From assembly GCF_007559435.1 (NCBI RefSeq), contig NZ_VMBP01000006.1:186001-250000 (forward strand): a DNA stretch of 64,000 nucleotides, in the 5' to 3' direction. This document shows, piece by piece, positions 7,686 through 17,025 of the stretch (positions are counted from its first letter, which is position 1; every line of letters starts with the position of its first letter). The notes below the pieces were generated by a model. The model did no database searches, was not told where the DNA came from, and was given only the letters and a program-made list of their open reading frames with translations. The translations under genes were made by a program, and so were the position numbers. This DNA is from Ancylobacter moscoviensis. Lineage in GTDB: Bacteria > Pseudomonadota > Alphaproteobacteria > Rhizobiales > Xanthobacteraceae.

Positions 7686-8936
7686 TCAGACCGCCTTCGC
7701 GTCGTGCATCGCAGCGATTTCTTCCTGCGAGTAGCCGAGCTGGGCGAGCACCTCGTTGGTGTGCTGGCCGAGCAGCGGCGAGGCGGTCACCTCGACCTCG
7801 ACATCCGAGAACTTGATCGGCGAGCCGACGGTCAGGTACTTGCCGAGCTTGGGGTGATCGACCTCGACCACGGTGCCGCTCTTGCGCAGCGACGGGTCGT
7901 TGGCGATCTCCTTCATCGACAGCACCGGGGCGCAGGGGATGTCGAACTTGCGCAGGATGTCGATGGCTTCGAACTTCGTCTTGTCGGCGAGCCAGCTCTC
8001 GATGAAGGCGAAGATGTCGAAGATCTTGTCCTGACGGGCCTCGGCGGTGTTGTAGGCCGGGTCGTCGATCCACTCCGGCTTGCCCAGCGCCTTGCAGATC
8101 GGCGCCCAGGCATGGCCCTGGATGGTGAAGTAGATGTAGGCGTTCGGGTCGGTCTCCCAGCCCTTGCACTTCAGCACCCAGCCCGGCTGGCCGCCGCCGC
8201 CCGCGTTGCCGCCGCGCGGCACCACGTCCGAGAACTCGCCGTGCGGATACTGGGGGTATTCCTCGAGATAGCCGAGGGCGTCGAGACGCTGCTGGTCGCG
8301 CAGCTTGACGCGGCAGAGGTTGAGCACCGAGTCCTGCATCGACACGGCGACCTTCTGGCCCTTGCCGGTCTTGATCTTCTGGTGCAGCGCCGTGAGGATG
8401 CCGATGGCGAGGTGCATGCCGGTGTTGCTGTCACCGAGCGCGGCAGCCGACACGGTCGGCGGGCCATCCCAGAAGCCGGTGGTGGAGGCGGCGCCGCCCG
8501 CGCACTGCGCGACGTTCTCGTAGACCTTCAGGTCCTCATAGGCGTGGCCTTCCGAGAAGCCCTTCACCGAGGCGAGGATCATGCCCGGGTTGAGCGACTG
8601 GATGTGCTCCCAGGTGAAGCCCATGCGGTCCAGAGCGCCGGGGCCGAAATTCTCGACCATGACGTCCGACTCTTTGATGAGCTTGGTCAGGACTTCCTTG
8701 CCCTGCGCCGTCTTAGTGTCCAGCGTCAGCGAGCGCTTGTTGGAGTTCAGCATGGTGAAGTACAGCGCGTCGGCGTCCTTGACGTGACGCAGCTGCGAGC
8801 GCGTGACGTCGCCCGCGCCGGGGCGCTCGACCTTGATGACGTCGGCGCCGAACCAGGCGAGGAGCTGCGTGCAGGCCGGACCAGCCTGAACGTGCGTGAA
8901 ATCGATGATCTTAATACCTTCGAGGGGCTTAGACAT
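7686..8936 (-). CDS. frc: Formyl-CoA:oxalate CoA-transferase, copy 1
   Basis: 416 residues, a class III CoA-transferase. The catalytic aspartate falls at D169 (LGDSNTGMH), the same number as in the Oxalobacter enzyme, and Q17 and the glycine loop GGGGQ (246-250) are also present. It moves CoA from formyl-CoA to oxalate, giving oxalyl-CoA. It is the third gene of oxc-frc-frc and a close paralogue of copy 2: 45 of the first 60 residues match by my count. The ribosome site AAGGGAAG precedes the ATG. The 331-base gap to copy 2 may hold its own promoter. Confidence 0.93.
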   Translation of the reverse strand: MSKPLEGIKIIDFTHVQAGPACTQLLAWFGADVIKVERPGAGDVTRSQLRHVKDADALYFTMLNSNKRSLTLDTKTAQGKEVLTKLIKESDVMVENFGPGALDRMGFTWEHIQSLNPGMILASVKGFSEGHAYEDLKVYENVAQCAGGAASTTGFWDGPPTVSAAALGDSNTGMHLAIGILTALHQKIKTGKGQKVAVSMQDSVLNLCRVKLRDQQRLDALGYLEEYPQYPHGEFSDVVPRGGNAGGGGQPGWVLKCKGWETDPNAYIYFTIQGHAWAPICKALGKPEWIDDPAYNTAEARQDKIFDIFAFIESWLADKTKFEAIDILRKFDIPCAPVLSMKEIANDPSLRKSGTVVEVDHPKLGKYLTVGSPIKFSDVEVEVTASPLLGQHTNEVLAQLGYSQEEIAAMHDAKAV

Positions 8937-9267
8937 CGTGGTCGACTTCCCTTTTAAGCGTTAACCATTCGACGGAGGCTCACCCTGCCGCCGCAATGAG
9001 ATTTTCCATCCGTTCTGAATGGAAAAGCTTTCCTTCTCCCCATGCTCCGCTTCACGAAGAAAGCGCGAGCAACTCCCAGGTGGTGATCGACTTCGAAAAT
9101 ACTTGCGACTTCTTCTCGCTCACCCTGGTGTCACAATCCGCCGGGCGCACGCGACATGCGCAGCCCGGCGAACCGTCTCGTCCCGGTCCGCCGCGTGGCG
9201 GGCCGTATCCTTCATGCATCCTGTCGTCGCGCTGCCGCGCGCGTCGCGAAGGGCGGATGCTTTGCCA
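8937..9267. other. Intergenic region between the two frc genes
   Basis: 331 bases without a credible gene. It holds an inverted repeat at 9002-9026, 66 bases upstream of frc1, in an AT-richer stretch (8940-9060) that could carry a promoter. No clear terminator for frc2 is visible, so read-through is likely. Confidence 0.5.
9002..9026. promoter_or_regulatory. Inverted repeat upstream of frc1
   Basis: TTTTCCAT and ATGGAAAA are perfect 8-bp arms separated by nine bases. The position, 66 bases before the frc1 start, suits an operator. The arms resemble IclR-type half sites (TTTCC/GGAAA) more than GntR sites. Confidence 0.4.
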
Positions 9268-10545
9268 TCACTCGGCCGCGAGGCGGACCGTCTCGCCGAC
9301 GGCGCCCGAGGTCTTGATGCGCTCGATTTCGTCGCCGCCCAGACCGAGCACCTCGGCGAGGATCTCCTCGGTGTGCTCGCCCAGCAGCGGCGAGCGCTCA
9401 ACCTCGACGTCGTTGTCGGAGAGCTTGATGGGGTTGCCGACGGTCAGGTACTTGCCGCGCGTCGGGTGATCGAGCTCGACCAGCGTGCCGGTCGCATAGA
9501 GCGACTCGTCGGCGGCGATCTCCTTCATGGAGAGCACCGGACCGCAGGGAATGTCGAGACCGTTGAGGATCTCCATCGCCTCGAACTTGGTGTGGGCCAT
9601 GGTCCACGCCTCGATGCGGGTGAAGATCTCGTTGAGGTGCGGCAGGCGCGCCGCCGGCGTGGCGTAGTTCGGATCGGTCTTCCACTCGGGCTCGCCGATC
9701 ACGTCGCAGATCTTGGCCCAGACCGGTGCCTGCGTGATGAAGTAGATGTAGGCGTTGGGATCGGTCTCCCAGCCCTTGCACTTCAGGATGCGGCCCGGCT
9801 GGCCGCCGCCGGAATCGTTGCCGGCGCGCGGAACCGTGTCGCCGAAGGGCAGGCCTTCACCGAACTGGCTGTACTCGCGCAGCGGGCCGCGATCGAGGCG
9901 CTGCTGGTCGCGCATCTTCACGCGGCAGAAGTTCAGCACCGCGTCCTGCATGGCGCAGAGCACCTTCTGGCCGCGGCCGGTGAGCGTGCGCTGGTAGAGC
10001 GCGGTGACGATGCCGAGCGCCAGATGCAGGCCGGTGCCGGAATCGCCGATCTGCGCGGCGGTGACGAGAGGAAGGCCGTCGCGGAAGCCGGTGGTCGAGG
10101 CCGAGCCGCCGGTGCACTGGGCGACGTTCTCATAGACCTTGCAGTCCTCGAACGGGCCGGGGCCGAAGCCCTTCACCGAGGCGAGGATGATGCGCGGATT
10201 CAGCTCCTGGATGCGTTCCCAGGTGAAGCCCATGCGGTCCAGCGCGCCGGGAGCGAAATTCTCCACCATCACGTCGCAGATCTTCACCAGCTCCTCGAGG
10301 ACCTTCTTGCCCTCGGGGTTCTTGGTGTCGAGCGTGATGGAGCGCTTGTTGGAGTTCAGCATGGTGAAGTAGAGGCTGTCCGCATTGGGGACGTCGCGCA
10401 GCTGGCCGCGGGTGACGTCGCCCTCGCCGGGACGCTCTACCTTGATCACGTCGGCACCGAACCACGCCAGAAGCTGCGTGCAGGTGGGGCCGGACTGAAC
10501 ATGGGTGAAATCGAGGACGCGAACGCCGTCCAAAGCCTTTCCCAT
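9268..10545 (-). CDS. frc: Formyl-CoA:oxalate CoA-transferase, copy 2
   Basis: 425 residues of the CaiB/BaiF class III family. It has Q17, the catalytic aspartate at 168 (IGDSGTGLH) and a glycine loop SGGGQ. It sits directly behind oxc, and AGAGGAA precedes the ATG. Compared with copy 1 it has SGGGQ instead of GGGGQ in the mobile loop and a longer C-terminus ([17 protein letters not shown]), so the two may differ in acceptor or donor preference. Both keep every catalytic residue I can check, so neither looks like a pseudogene. Confidence 0.93.
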   Translation of the reverse strand: MGKALDGVRVLDFTHVQSGPTCTQLLAWFGADVIKVERPGEGDVTRGQLRDVPNADSLYFTMLNSNKRSITLDTKNPEGKKVLEELVKICDVMVENFAPGALDRMGFTWERIQELNPRIILASVKGFGPGPFEDCKVYENVAQCTGGSASTTGFRDGLPLVTAAQIGDSGTGLHLALGIVTALYQRTLTGRGQKVLCAMQDAVLNFCRVKMRDQQRLDRGPLREYSQFGEGLPFGDTVPRAGNDSGGGQPGRILKCKGWETDPNAYIYFITQAPVWAKICDVIGEPEWKTDPNYATPAARLPHLNEIFTRIEAWTMAHTKFEAMEILNGLDIPCGPVLSMKEIAADESLYATGTLVELDHPTRGKYLTVGNPIKLSDNDVEVERSPLLGEHTEEILAEVLGLGGDEIERIKTSGAVGETVRLAAE

Positions 10546-10604
10546 GGGGTTCCTCTCGAGGTTAAGCTCGGCGTTTTTACGCCGTTATATCGTTGATACG
10601 GAAA

Positions 10605-10638
10605 GAGACGGGCGGGGTGGGGAAACCCCGCCCGTCTC
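10605..10638 (-). terminator. Strong hairpin between oxc and frc2, possible attenuator
   Basis: A perfect 13-bp stem, GAGACGGGCGGGG/CCCCGCCCGTCTC, with an eight-base loop lies 8 bases beyond the oxc stop. It is followed on the minus strand by TTTCC only. Because frc2 follows 60 bases later, it probably terminates part of the transcripts or protects the oxc mRNA end. Confidence 0.6.
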
Positions 10639-10646
10639 GGCTCGAC

Positions 10647-12386
10647 TTACTTCTTCTTCACAACGCTCTGCGGGTTGAGGCTGCCGATATTGCCGCTCTC
10701 GCTGCCGGCCGCCGGATCGATCACAGCGTTGATGAGGGTGGGCTTGCCGCTGTCCATCGCCTCGTCCACGGCGCGCTTGAGCTCGTCCGGGGTCGTGACG
10801 TGGTAGCCAACGCCGCCGAAGGCTTCCATCATCTTGTCGTAACGGCTGTCCGGGACGAACACGGTGGTGCCGGGATCGCGGCCGGTCGGGTCGGTGTCGG
10901 TGCCGCGATAGATGCCGTTATTGTTGAAGATGACGACCGTGACCGGCAGGTTGTAGCGGCAGATCGTCTCGACCTCCATGCCGGAGAAGCCGAAGGCCGA
11001 GTCGCCCTCGACCGCCAGCACCGGCTTGCCGGTCTCGACAGCCGCGCCGACGGCGAAGCCCATGCCGATGCCCATCACGCCCCAGGTGCCGACGTCCAGG
11101 CGCTTGCGCGGCTGGTACATGTCGATGACGCCGCGGGCGAGGTCGAGCGTATTGGCGCCCTCGTTGACGAGGATCGCGTCCGGACGCTCCTTGATGACCT
11201 GCTTGAGAGCGCCGAGCGCCGAATGGAAGTCCATCGGCGAGGAGTTCTTGAGCAGGCGCTGGGTCATCTTCGAGATGTTGACTTCCTTGCGGGCGTTGAT
11301 CGCCTCGGTCCACTCGGACGGGGGAGCCTGCCAGCCGGACTTGATGCCCTGGTTCAGGGCCGCGACGACCGAACCGATGTCGCCGACCAGCGGCGCGGCG
11401 ATCTCGACGTTGGAGTCCATCTCCTTTGGCTCGATGTCGACCTGGATGAACTTCTTCGGGGCGTCGCCCCAGGTTTTGCCCTTGCCGTGCGACAGCAGCC
11501 AGTTGAGGCGCGCGCCGATCAGCAGGACGACGTCCGAATCCTTCAGCACCGTCGAGCGGGCGGCGCCGGCCGAGAGCGGATGGGTGTCGGGCAGGATGCC
11601 CTTGGCCATCGACATCGGCAGGAACGGAATGCCGGAGGTCTCGATGAGGGAGCGGATCTCCTCGTCGGCCTGCGCGTAGGCCGCGCCCTTGCCGAGGATG
11701 ATGAGCGGCTTCTTGGCCGACTTCAGCACGTCGAGGGCGCGCTTGATCGCGGCCGGGGACGGGAGCTGCTCGGGGGCGGCGTCGATGACCTTGACCAGCG
11801 ACTTCTCGCCTTCGGCCGCGTCCATCACCTGGGAGAACAGCTTGGCCGGCAGGTCGAGATAGACGCCGCCGGGACGGCCGGACACGGCCGCGCGGATGGC
11901 GCGGGCGACGCCGATGCCGATATCGGCCGCGTGCAGCACGCGGAAGGCCGCCTTGCAGAGCGGCTTGGCGATGGCGAGCTGGTCCATCTCCTCATAGTCG
12001 CCCTGCTGCAGGTCGACGATCTCACGCTCCGAGGAGCCCGAGATGAGGATCATCGGGAAACAGTTGGTGGTGGCGTTGGCCAGCGCCGTCAGGCCGTTGA
12101 GGAAGCCCGGCGCGGAAACGGTGAGGCACACGCCCGGCTTCTTCGTGAGGAAGCCCGCGATGGCGGCGGCGTTGCCGGCGTTCTGCTCGTGGCGGAACGA
12201 CACGACGCGGATGCCTTCGGCCTGCGCCATGCGGCCGAGATCCGTGATCGGAATCCCCGGCACGCCGTAGATGGTCTCGATACCGTTGAGTTTCAGCGCA
12301 TCGATGACGAGGTGGAAGCCGTCGGTGAGCTCCTGCTCGGCTTCAACGGCCGCGTTTACGTCAATTACCTGTGCGACTGCGGACAT
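10647..12386 (-). CDS. oxc: Oxalyl-CoA decarboxylase
   Basis: 579 residues, a ThDP-dependent enzyme converting oxalyl-CoA to formyl-CoA and CO2. The ThDP-activating glutamate is E67 in SFRHEQNAG, and the ThDP/Mg motif is [10 protein letters not shown] followed by VVIFNNNG. The Rossmann-like middle domain carries [15 protein letters not shown], typical of Oxc (ADP and CoA binding). GGGAGGGA lies upstream of the ATG at 12386. It starts 43 bases after gntR1 and is followed by two frc genes. Together Frc and Oxc make a formyl-CoA-recycling oxalate degradation cycle. Confidence 0.96.
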   Translation of the reverse strand: MSAVAQVIDVNAAVEAEQELTDGFHLVIDALKLNGIETIYGVPGIPITDLGRMAQAEGIRVVSFRHEQNAGNAAAIAGFLTKKPGVCLTVSAPGFLNGLTALANATTNCFPMILISGSSEREIVDLQQGDYEEMDQLAIAKPLCKAAFRVLHAADIGIGVARAIRAAVSGRPGGVYLDLPAKLFSQVMDAAEGEKSLVKVIDAAPEQLPSPAAIKRALDVLKSAKKPLIILGKGAAYAQADEEIRSLIETSGIPFLPMSMAKGILPDTHPLSAGAARSTVLKDSDVVLLIGARLNWLLSHGKGKTWGDAPKKFIQVDIEPKEMDSNVEIAAPLVGDIGSVVAALNQGIKSGWQAPPSEWTEAINARKEVNISKMTQRLLKNSSPMDFHSALGALKQVIKERPDAILVNEGANTLDLARGVIDMYQPRKRLDVGTWGVMGIGMGFAVGAAVETGKPVLAVEGDSAFGFSGMEVETICRYNLPVTVVIFNNNGIYRGTDTDPTGRDPGTTVFVPDSRYDKMMEAFGGVGYHVTTPDELKRAVDEAMDSGKPTLINAVIDPAAGSESGNIGSLNPQSVVKKK

Positions 12387-12429
12387 CCCGTATTCCCTCC
12401 CAAAACGTCCTTCGGCGGGTTCTGCCGCC

Positions 12430-13155
12430 TTAATCTAGGTCTACGTGGCTCTCGACGTGCCGCGCGAGCCGGAGCGTATGGTCTCGCACCAGACGCTCGG
12501 CGCGGTCCGCGTCCCGCGCCTCGAGAGCAAGGATGATCTCCTTATGGTCGGACGCCGAACGCTGCGCCCGGTCCATTTCGAAGATCGTGCGATGGCGGAT
12601 GGCCCGTACGTGGAAGAACAGGTTTTCCGTCATCGCTGCGAGCAGCCTGGAGCCGCTCAACCGGATCAACGCCTGGTGAAACGCGATATTCGCCGTCGAA
12701 TACTCGTCGCACCGGTCGCGCTCGATCCGGGTGAGATCGAACTCCTTGAACAAAGTCCTCAGCCCGGCGATCGCCTCGTCGCTTGCGCGCTGCGTGGCGA
12801 GGCGGGCCGCCATGCTTTCCAGCGCCGCCCAGGCCTCGATCATCTCGATGATCTCGGCCTTCGAACGGCGTACCACCATAATGCCCCGCCGGGGTACGGC
12901 GCGGAGCAGGCCTTCCTGCTCCAGCATCGCAACCGCCTCGCGGATGGGCGTCCGGCTTGCGCCGAGACGCTCCGAAATGTCCCGCTCGTCGAGCAGCAAC
13001 GGCTCGCTCGAGCCGTAGATATTCATGTGGGTAATGGCTTCCTTGAGAGCGGCGTAGGCCTTGCTCTTGAAGCTCTCCTTGGCCGGCAGGCGTTCGATGG
13101 TCAGGCCATTGTCACCGCTTTGCCAGCGCTTGCTCACAACTGCCTTGCTGCTCAC
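12430..13155 (-). CDS. GntR-family regulator, FCD subfamily (regulator 1)
   Basis: 241 residues. The N-terminal GntR winged helix (about 25-95) contains [23 protein letters not shown], and the C-terminal FCD domain (about 105-235) has the metal-ligand pattern with H in IAFHQALI and the [18 protein letters not shown] helix. The start is GTG at 13155 with AGAGGA upstream. It is the first gene of gntR1-oxc-frc2-frc1. The promoter carries two GTAT-N5-ATAC-type sites, so autoregulation is likely. It is related to regulator 2 (13827-14528), with much of the DNA-binding segment shared. Confidence 0.92.
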   Translation of the reverse strand: MSSKAVVSKRWQSGDNGLTIERLPAKESFKSKAYAALKEAITHMNIYGSSEPLLLDERDISERLGASRTPIREAVAMLEQEGLLRAVPRRGIMVVRRSKAEIIEMIEAWAALESMAARLATQRASDEAIAGLRTLFKEFDLTRIERDRCDEYSTANIAFHQALIRLSGSRLLAAMTENLFFHVRAIRHRTIFEMDRAQRSASDHKEIILALEARDADRAERLVRDHTLRLARHVESHVDLD

Positions 13156-13198
13156 GGAAGTGTCCTCTGCGGAAAATCCGCCGGGGATTTCCGAAAAA

Positions 13199-13217
13199 TT
13201 GGCATACCAAATACCAA
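13199..13217 (-). promoter_or_regulatory. FCD-GntR operator, gntR1 proximal site
   Basis: TTGGTATTTGGTATGCCAA, arms TTGGTAT and ATGCCAA, lies 44 bases upstream of the gntR1 GTG. It is almost identical to the site in front of panE2 at 2002-2019. Confidence 0.65.
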
Positions 13218-13331
13218 CATGTCAATTCGGATGTCCCCGATCCCGGGGCCACGGCGCTCCTCATTCCCTTTCGTCACTGTCGGCGCCGCGCCTCTCTCCT
13301 GAAGGCTTTGCGAGCTGTTCGCCGAACTTAC

Positions 13332-13349
13332 GTATGCAATATACCACAG
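13332..13349 (-). promoter_or_regulatory. FCD-GntR operator, gntR1 distal site
   Basis: TGTGGTATATTGCATACG on the minus strand contains GTAT-N5-ATAC, the same spacing as the proximal site. It lies about 130 bases further upstream. Confidence 0.45.
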
Positions 13350-13784
13350 ACGAAAGCGGATTGGCGAGACCAACTGAACAGATAGCGGCGGCCTGTGAGC
13401 AAAAGTTCGGGCGCGGCTCGCCTGACAGGGCGGGCGCGGCGCGACGGAACAGTGCCGGCGTGGCGGTTTATGCTGCCGGAGAGGGCGGGCTGGCGCTCCG
13501 TCGACGTTCGGCGGGAAGGGCCGAAGGTGGGGCGAAAACGGGCTGGACGTGTGCGCCTGCCGGTTCCGGTGACGAGCGGTCCGGGTGGCGGGCTGTGATG
13601 GGCGGCGGGTTGTCATGGGCGGCGGGAGTGATCCAGCCTACCGAGGCCCGGATTCTCGTGACGGCTCGGGAGCGACGGTGCCCCCGATTCGCCCGGAAGC
13701 GCCCGAGGATCGGTTGCAGAGCCCCGTTGGGCGAGGCGGCGCTTCGTCTGATGCCGTCGAGGCGGCGCCGGGCAGATTCTTGCG

Positions 13785-13800
13785 GCCGCCGAACGGCGGC
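13785..13800 (-). terminator. Short hairpin after gntR2
   Basis: GCCGCCG/CGGCGGC arms around two bases, 26 bases beyond the gntR2 stop. There is no T run, so it is only a weak terminator candidate. Confidence 0.3.
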
Positions 13801-13826
13801 ACGGCACTGTACCGGGGCTCGAAACC

Positions 13827-14528
13827 TCAGGACGGAAACCTGCCGTGCTTCTCCACATGGGCGGCGAGGCCCAGCGTGTGCTCGCGCACCAGGCGCTCGG
13901 CAAGGTCGGCGTCGCGCGCGACGAGTGCGGCGATGATCGCGCGGTGCTCCTGCAGCGAGCGCTGGGAGCGGTTCTCCTGGCGGACCGACACGGCGCGGAT
14001 ACCGCGGATATGAATGAAGAGATTGGCCGTCATTTCGGCGATCATCTCGCAGCCGCCCAGCCGGATGATCGTCTGGTGGAAGCGGATGTTGGCGTTCGAG
14101 TACTCGTTCATGTGCTCGGACGGCGCTTCTTCCTCGAAGTCGTGGAACATGTCGCGCAGCTCGGCGAGGTCGCGGTCACTCGCGCGGGAGGCGGCGAGGC
14201 GGGCGGCCATGCTCTCCAGCGCCGCCCAGACGATGATCATATCGATGATCTCGCGCTTGGACTTGCGCACCACGAAGATGCCTCGGCGCGGCACCGAGCG
14301 CACGAAGCCTTCCTGTTCGAGGACGGTCAGGGCCTCGCGGATGGGCGTGCGGCTGACGCCGAGGTCGTGCGAGAGCTGGCGCTCGTCGAGACGGATCTCG
14401 CTCTCCTGGCCGTACATGTCCATCTCGGTAATCGCCTTCTTGATGGCGTCGTAGGCCAAGGTTCGAAGGCTGGTATTCGCGGCCAGCGGAGCGATGTTCA
14501 GTCTCGTCTGGGTGTCTGCGCTTTCCAC
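13827..14528 (-). CDS. GntR-family regulator, FCD subfamily (regulator 2)
   Basis: 233 residues: GntR helix-turn-helix ([23 protein letters not shown], roughly 54-76) and an FCD effector domain (NIRFHQTIIRLGG; ARDADLAERLVREHTLGL). The start is GTG at 14528, supported by GAGGAAG seven bases upstream. It is a paralogue of regulator 1; both share the PRRGI-VVR-SK segment after the recognition helix. It is divergent from the first OFA transporter, and the 528-base intergenic region contains a GTAT-N5-ATAC site and a perfect 18-bp palindrome. It probably controls the transporter and itself. Confidence 0.92.
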   Translation of the reverse strand: MESADTQTRLNIAPLAANTSLRTLAYDAIKKAITEMDMYGQESEIRLDERQLSHDLGVSRTPIREALTVLEQEGFVRSVPRRGIFVVRKSKREIIDMIIVWAALESMAARLAASRASDRDLAELRDMFHDFEEEAPSEHMNEYSNANIRFHQTIIRLGGCEMIAEMTANLFIHIRGIRAVSVRQENRSQRSLQEHRAIIAALVARDADLAERLVREHTLGLAAHVEKHGRFPS

Positions 14529-14675
14529 GGGTGGCTTCCTCGTCAGTTCGTCAAGGCTGTTGTTCTTGTTGGTTGCCCCCGCGCGACAGACGCGAGGCGT
14601 CCGGTCGCCCGGACGACTACGGGCCCGCTCACCCGATCATTGGCGATTCTCTTCGGGAAACAGGCCAAAGGAGGA

Positions 14676-14693
14676 TCGTATATCACATACCGA
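14676..14693 (-). promoter_or_regulatory. FCD-GntR operator upstream of gntR2
   Basis: TCGGTATGTGATATACGA on the minus strand: GTAT-N5-ATAC with flanking TCG/CGA symmetry. By my alignment about 13 of 19 positions match the gntR1 site. Confidence 0.55.
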
Positions 14694-14906
14694 ATGTCCA
14701 TGCGCCCCATGGCTGGGCGGCAACCGTTCCCGGAGGCCCGCGGAAAGGCCGGTGCGGCGCCTTTCGCTGCCCGTCCGGATACCCCGCGGGGAGCTTGGCG
14801 CTCCTCCGGCATCGGCTCGTGACGTTAGGTAATATTCGCCAAATATTCCCTATCGTAACGTGACGCTGGGGAAGACATGTTTCTGTTACATAGCCCGTTT
14901 CTCTGG

Positions 14907-14924
14907 TATGCAAAATTTTGCATA
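14907..14924. promoter_or_regulatory. Perfect 18-bp palindrome upstream of OFA transporter 1
   Basis: TATGCAAAATTTTGCATA is fully self-complementary. It lies 132 bases before the transporter ATG. Preceded by GG, it contains the GGTATGC half site seen in the other GntR-type operators but with wider spacing. It may bind a different regulator. Confidence 0.5.
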
Positions 14925-15056
14925 ACTGAAAAATCATAGTATGGTGCCGGCAATGGCTGGTCGCTGCCGCTGCGAATCCGGCGCGGCCACGGCGCATTCA
15001 ATAAGAAAAGCAGAAGTTAATCGCGCTCTTTACGTTGGGAAACGTTCGAGGACACA

Positions 15057-16361
15057 ATGACAACTGACGCAACGTCATCTCTGAACAGGACGCGCTGGCT
15101 CCAGCTCGTGTTCGGCGTGATCTGCATGTGCATGATCGCCAACATGCAGTATGGCTGGACGTTCTTCGTGAATCCGATGCAGGAGGCCCATGGCTGGGAT
15201 CGCGCGGCGATCCAGGTGGCGTTCTCCATCTTCATCGTCACCGAGACCTGGCTGGTGCCGGTCGAGGGTTGGTTCGTCGACAAGTACGGCCCGCGCGTCG
15301 TGGTGCTGTTCGGCGGTATCCTGTGCGGCCTCGCCTGGGTGCTGAACTCCTACGCGACCACGCTCACCACGCTCTATATCGGCGCGGCGCTGGGCGGCAT
15401 CGGCGCGGGCGCCGTGTATGGCACCTGCGTGGGCAATTCGCTGAAGTGGTTCCCGGATCGTCGCGGCCTGGCCGCCGGCATCACCGCCGCGGGCTTCGGC
15501 GCGGGCTCGGCGCTGACCGTCATCCCGATCCAGAACATGATCAAGAACCAGGGCTACGAGGCGGCGTTCTTCTACTTCGGCGTCGGGCAGGGCATCGTCA
15601 TCACCGTGATCGCGCTCTTCCTGATGGCCCCCAAGAAGGAGCAGATCGCGGCCTTCGCCAAGAACGTGGTCGCCAAGGTCGCCCAGTCGGCCCGCGACTT
15701 CTCGCCGAAGGAGATGCTCTCCACGCCGCTGTTCTGGGTCATGTACGCGATGTTCGTCATGATGGCCGCCGGCGGCCTGATGGCGACCGCCCAGCTCGGC
15801 CCCATCGCCAAGGACTTCGGCATCGCCGACGTGCCGGTGAGCCTGATCGGCATCACCCTGCCGGCGCTCACCTTCGCCGCCGCGATCGACCGCGTGCTGA
15901 ACGGCCTTACCCGTCCGTTCTTCGGTTGGGTGTCGGACCAGATCGGCCGCGAGAACACCATGTTCTTGGCCTTCGCCATCGAGGGCGTCGGCATCTACGC
16001 GCTGAGCGTGTTCGGCTCCAACCCGGTGCTGTTCGTGATCCTGACCGGCCTCGTCTTCTTCGCCTGGGGCGAGATCTACTCGCTGTTCCCGGCGATGTGC
16101 GGCGACGCCTTCGGCTCGAGGTTCGCCACCACCAATGCGGGCCTGCTCTACACCGCCAAGGGCACGGCGGCGCTGATCGTGCCGTTCACCAGCATCCTGA
16201 CCACCGCGACGGGGAGCTGGCATGCGGTGTTCATCTCGGCCGCGGTACTCAACATCGTCGCCGCCGTCATGGCGCTGCTGGTGCTGAAGCCGCTGGCTGC
16301 CGCCCATGGCCGCCGCTCGGCCCAGGCCGCAGGGGCCGCCAAGGCCGTCGCCGCCGAATAG
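15057..16361 (+). CDS. OFA-family MFS transporter, oxalate/formate antiporter type (1)
   Basis: 434 residues and about twelve membrane helices. The OFA signature runs through helices 1-5 (NMQYGWTFF, GAVYGTCVGNSLKWFPDRRGLAAG). The two charged membrane residues central to Oxalobacter OxlT have counterparts: an Arg in DRVLNGLTRPFFGWVSD and a Lys in LYTAKGTAA. It should exchange or import oxalate, probably against formate. GAGGACAC precedes the ATG. It is divergent from gntR2, followed by a strong terminator and a related transporter. The C-terminal tail is Ala-rich. Other small dicarboxylates are possible substrates. Confidence 0.9.
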   Translation: MTTDATSSLNRTRWLQLVFGVICMCMIANMQYGWTFFVNPMQEAHGWDRAAIQVAFSIFIVTETWLVPVEGWFVDKYGPRVVVLFGGILCGLAWVLNSYATTLTTLYIGAALGGIGAGAVYGTCVGNSLKWFPDRRGLAAGITAAGFGAGSALTVIPIQNMIKNQGYEAAFFYFGVGQGIVITVIALFLMAPKKEQIAAFAKNVVAKVAQSARDFSPKEMLSTPLFWVMYAMFVMMAAGGLMATAQLGPIAKDFGIADVPVSLIGITLPALTFAAAIDRVLNGLTRPFFGWVSDQIGRENTMFLAFAIEGVGIYALSVFGSNPVLFVILTGLVFFAWGEIYSLFPAMCGDAFGSRFATTNAGLLYTAKGTAALIVPFTSILTTATGSWHAVFISAAVLNIVAAVMALLVLKPLAAAHGRRSAQAAGAAKAVAAE

Positions 16362-16389
16362 TCCGCCTGGGCTTTCACCGGCTCCGTTC

Positions 16390-16422
16390 AGGGCGCGTCT
16401 TCGGGCGCGCCCTTTTTCTTTT
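16390..16422 (+). terminator. Rho-independent terminator of OFA transporter 1
   Basis: AGGGCGCG/CGCGCCCT stem extended by a T-G and a C-G pair and closed by a TTCG tetraloop, followed by TTTTTCTTTT. It is 28 bases after the stop. Confidence 0.92.
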
Positions 16423-16432
16423 ACCGATGAGA

Positions 16433-16446
16433 GGTATTAAAATACC
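16433..16446. promoter_or_regulatory. GGTATT-AA-AATACC palindrome
   Basis: Six-base perfect arms, with the GTAT/ATAC core of the other operators but a four-base gap. It is just past the terminator of transporter 1, about 580 bases before transporter 2, so its role is unclear. Confidence 0.35.
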
Positions 16447-16739
16447 GAATACTCGCAATGATCTGCGACTTTAGTCGTCCAGCATTTCTGATGTAATGGC
16501 GGGTCTCCCTTGGGTGCGTGGATGGAGAAGGTGCGCTCGGATTCGGGATGTTCGCCTCCTATTTATGGACGTTCCAGAGTTTACCTTCCTCAGGGTTCCT
16601 GTTTGTCATCTGCCGAAAGGATTTAAGCTATCGCAGGGGAATGGGATGTCAGCGATATGACATCTTTCAGTTCAGGTCCGTTTGTTAAGTCGAAAGTGTA
16701 CGTCGTCTTGATGCTTACGGAGAGGTTCTCGGGTCATAA

Positions 16740-16753
16740 ATGCCAATTGGCAT
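16740..16753. promoter_or_regulatory. Perfect 14-bp palindrome upstream of OFA transporter 2
   Basis: ATGCCAATTGGCAT is fully symmetric and is followed by ACATAAT. The half site TTGGCATAC matches the GntR operator half site in front of gntR1. It lies about 270 bases upstream of the transporter start. Confidence 0.4.
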
Positions 16754-17025
16754 ACATAATATTGTCGATTATGATCCTTACTCAGCGGGTCGGTTCCGCA
16801 ACCCTGCGTCAGACATGGATCAAAGCGACCGGTACGGGCGCCAGGGGAGCGGAAGCCGCACAGCCTATTGGGAAGCATACGCCGCAGGAGCGGTCGTCAC
16901 GGGACGCAGGGAGAGCGGCCCGTGATCAACGAAAAGCCGGCGCCCGCCCCCAGCCAGGGGCAAGGAGCGACCGCCATAAAAAGCCGATCCGCGGCAAAGA
17001 TCGATTTGGGAGAGGAGATCGCCCC

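Larger units (their letters stand above)
13156..13826. other. Intergenic region upstream of gntR1
   Basis: 671 bases. The first 200 hold the gntR1 promoter and two operators. The remainder (13380-13826) is very GC-rich and contains only short open frames with biased low-complexity translations (Arg/Gly/Pro), none with a ribosome site or a recognisable product. It may be a decayed gene; I see no coding evidence. Confidence 0.5.
14529..15056. other. Divergent gntR2/OFA-transporter promoter region
   Basis: 528 bases without a supportable gene. It contains a GntR-type site (14676-14693), an AT-rich patch with repeated AATATT (14830-14850) flanked by ACGTTA and TAACGT, and a perfect 18-bp palindrome (14907-14924). 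Confidence 0.6.
16423..17025. other. Intergenic region upstream of OFA transporter 2
   Basis: 603 bases. The transporter frame is open back to 16657, but that segment has no membrane helix or family similarity and lies before a good ribosome site. The region is AT-richer than the genes and contains two palindromes (16433-16446 and 16740-16753). No other gene can be supported. Confidence 0.55.

Noticed and set aside
10569-10584. CGGCGT-TTTT-ACGCCG hairpin before frc2 as an operator
   Set aside because: Only a six-base stem close to the start codon, with no second copy; too weak to call.
13395-13598. Short plus-strand ORF between the gntR genes
   Set aside because: No ribosome site, Arg/Gly-rich translation, no recognisable family.
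14819-14864. ACGTTA...TAACGT inverted repeat with AATATT repeats as an extra operator
   Set aside because: Arms of six bases over a 30-base gap are expected by chance in an AT-rich patch; noted only as part of the intergenic region.
16657-17025. 123-codon N-terminal extension of OFA transporter 2
   Set aside because: No membrane helix or similarity to the paralogue, low GC, and a good ribosome site lies directly before TTG 17026.
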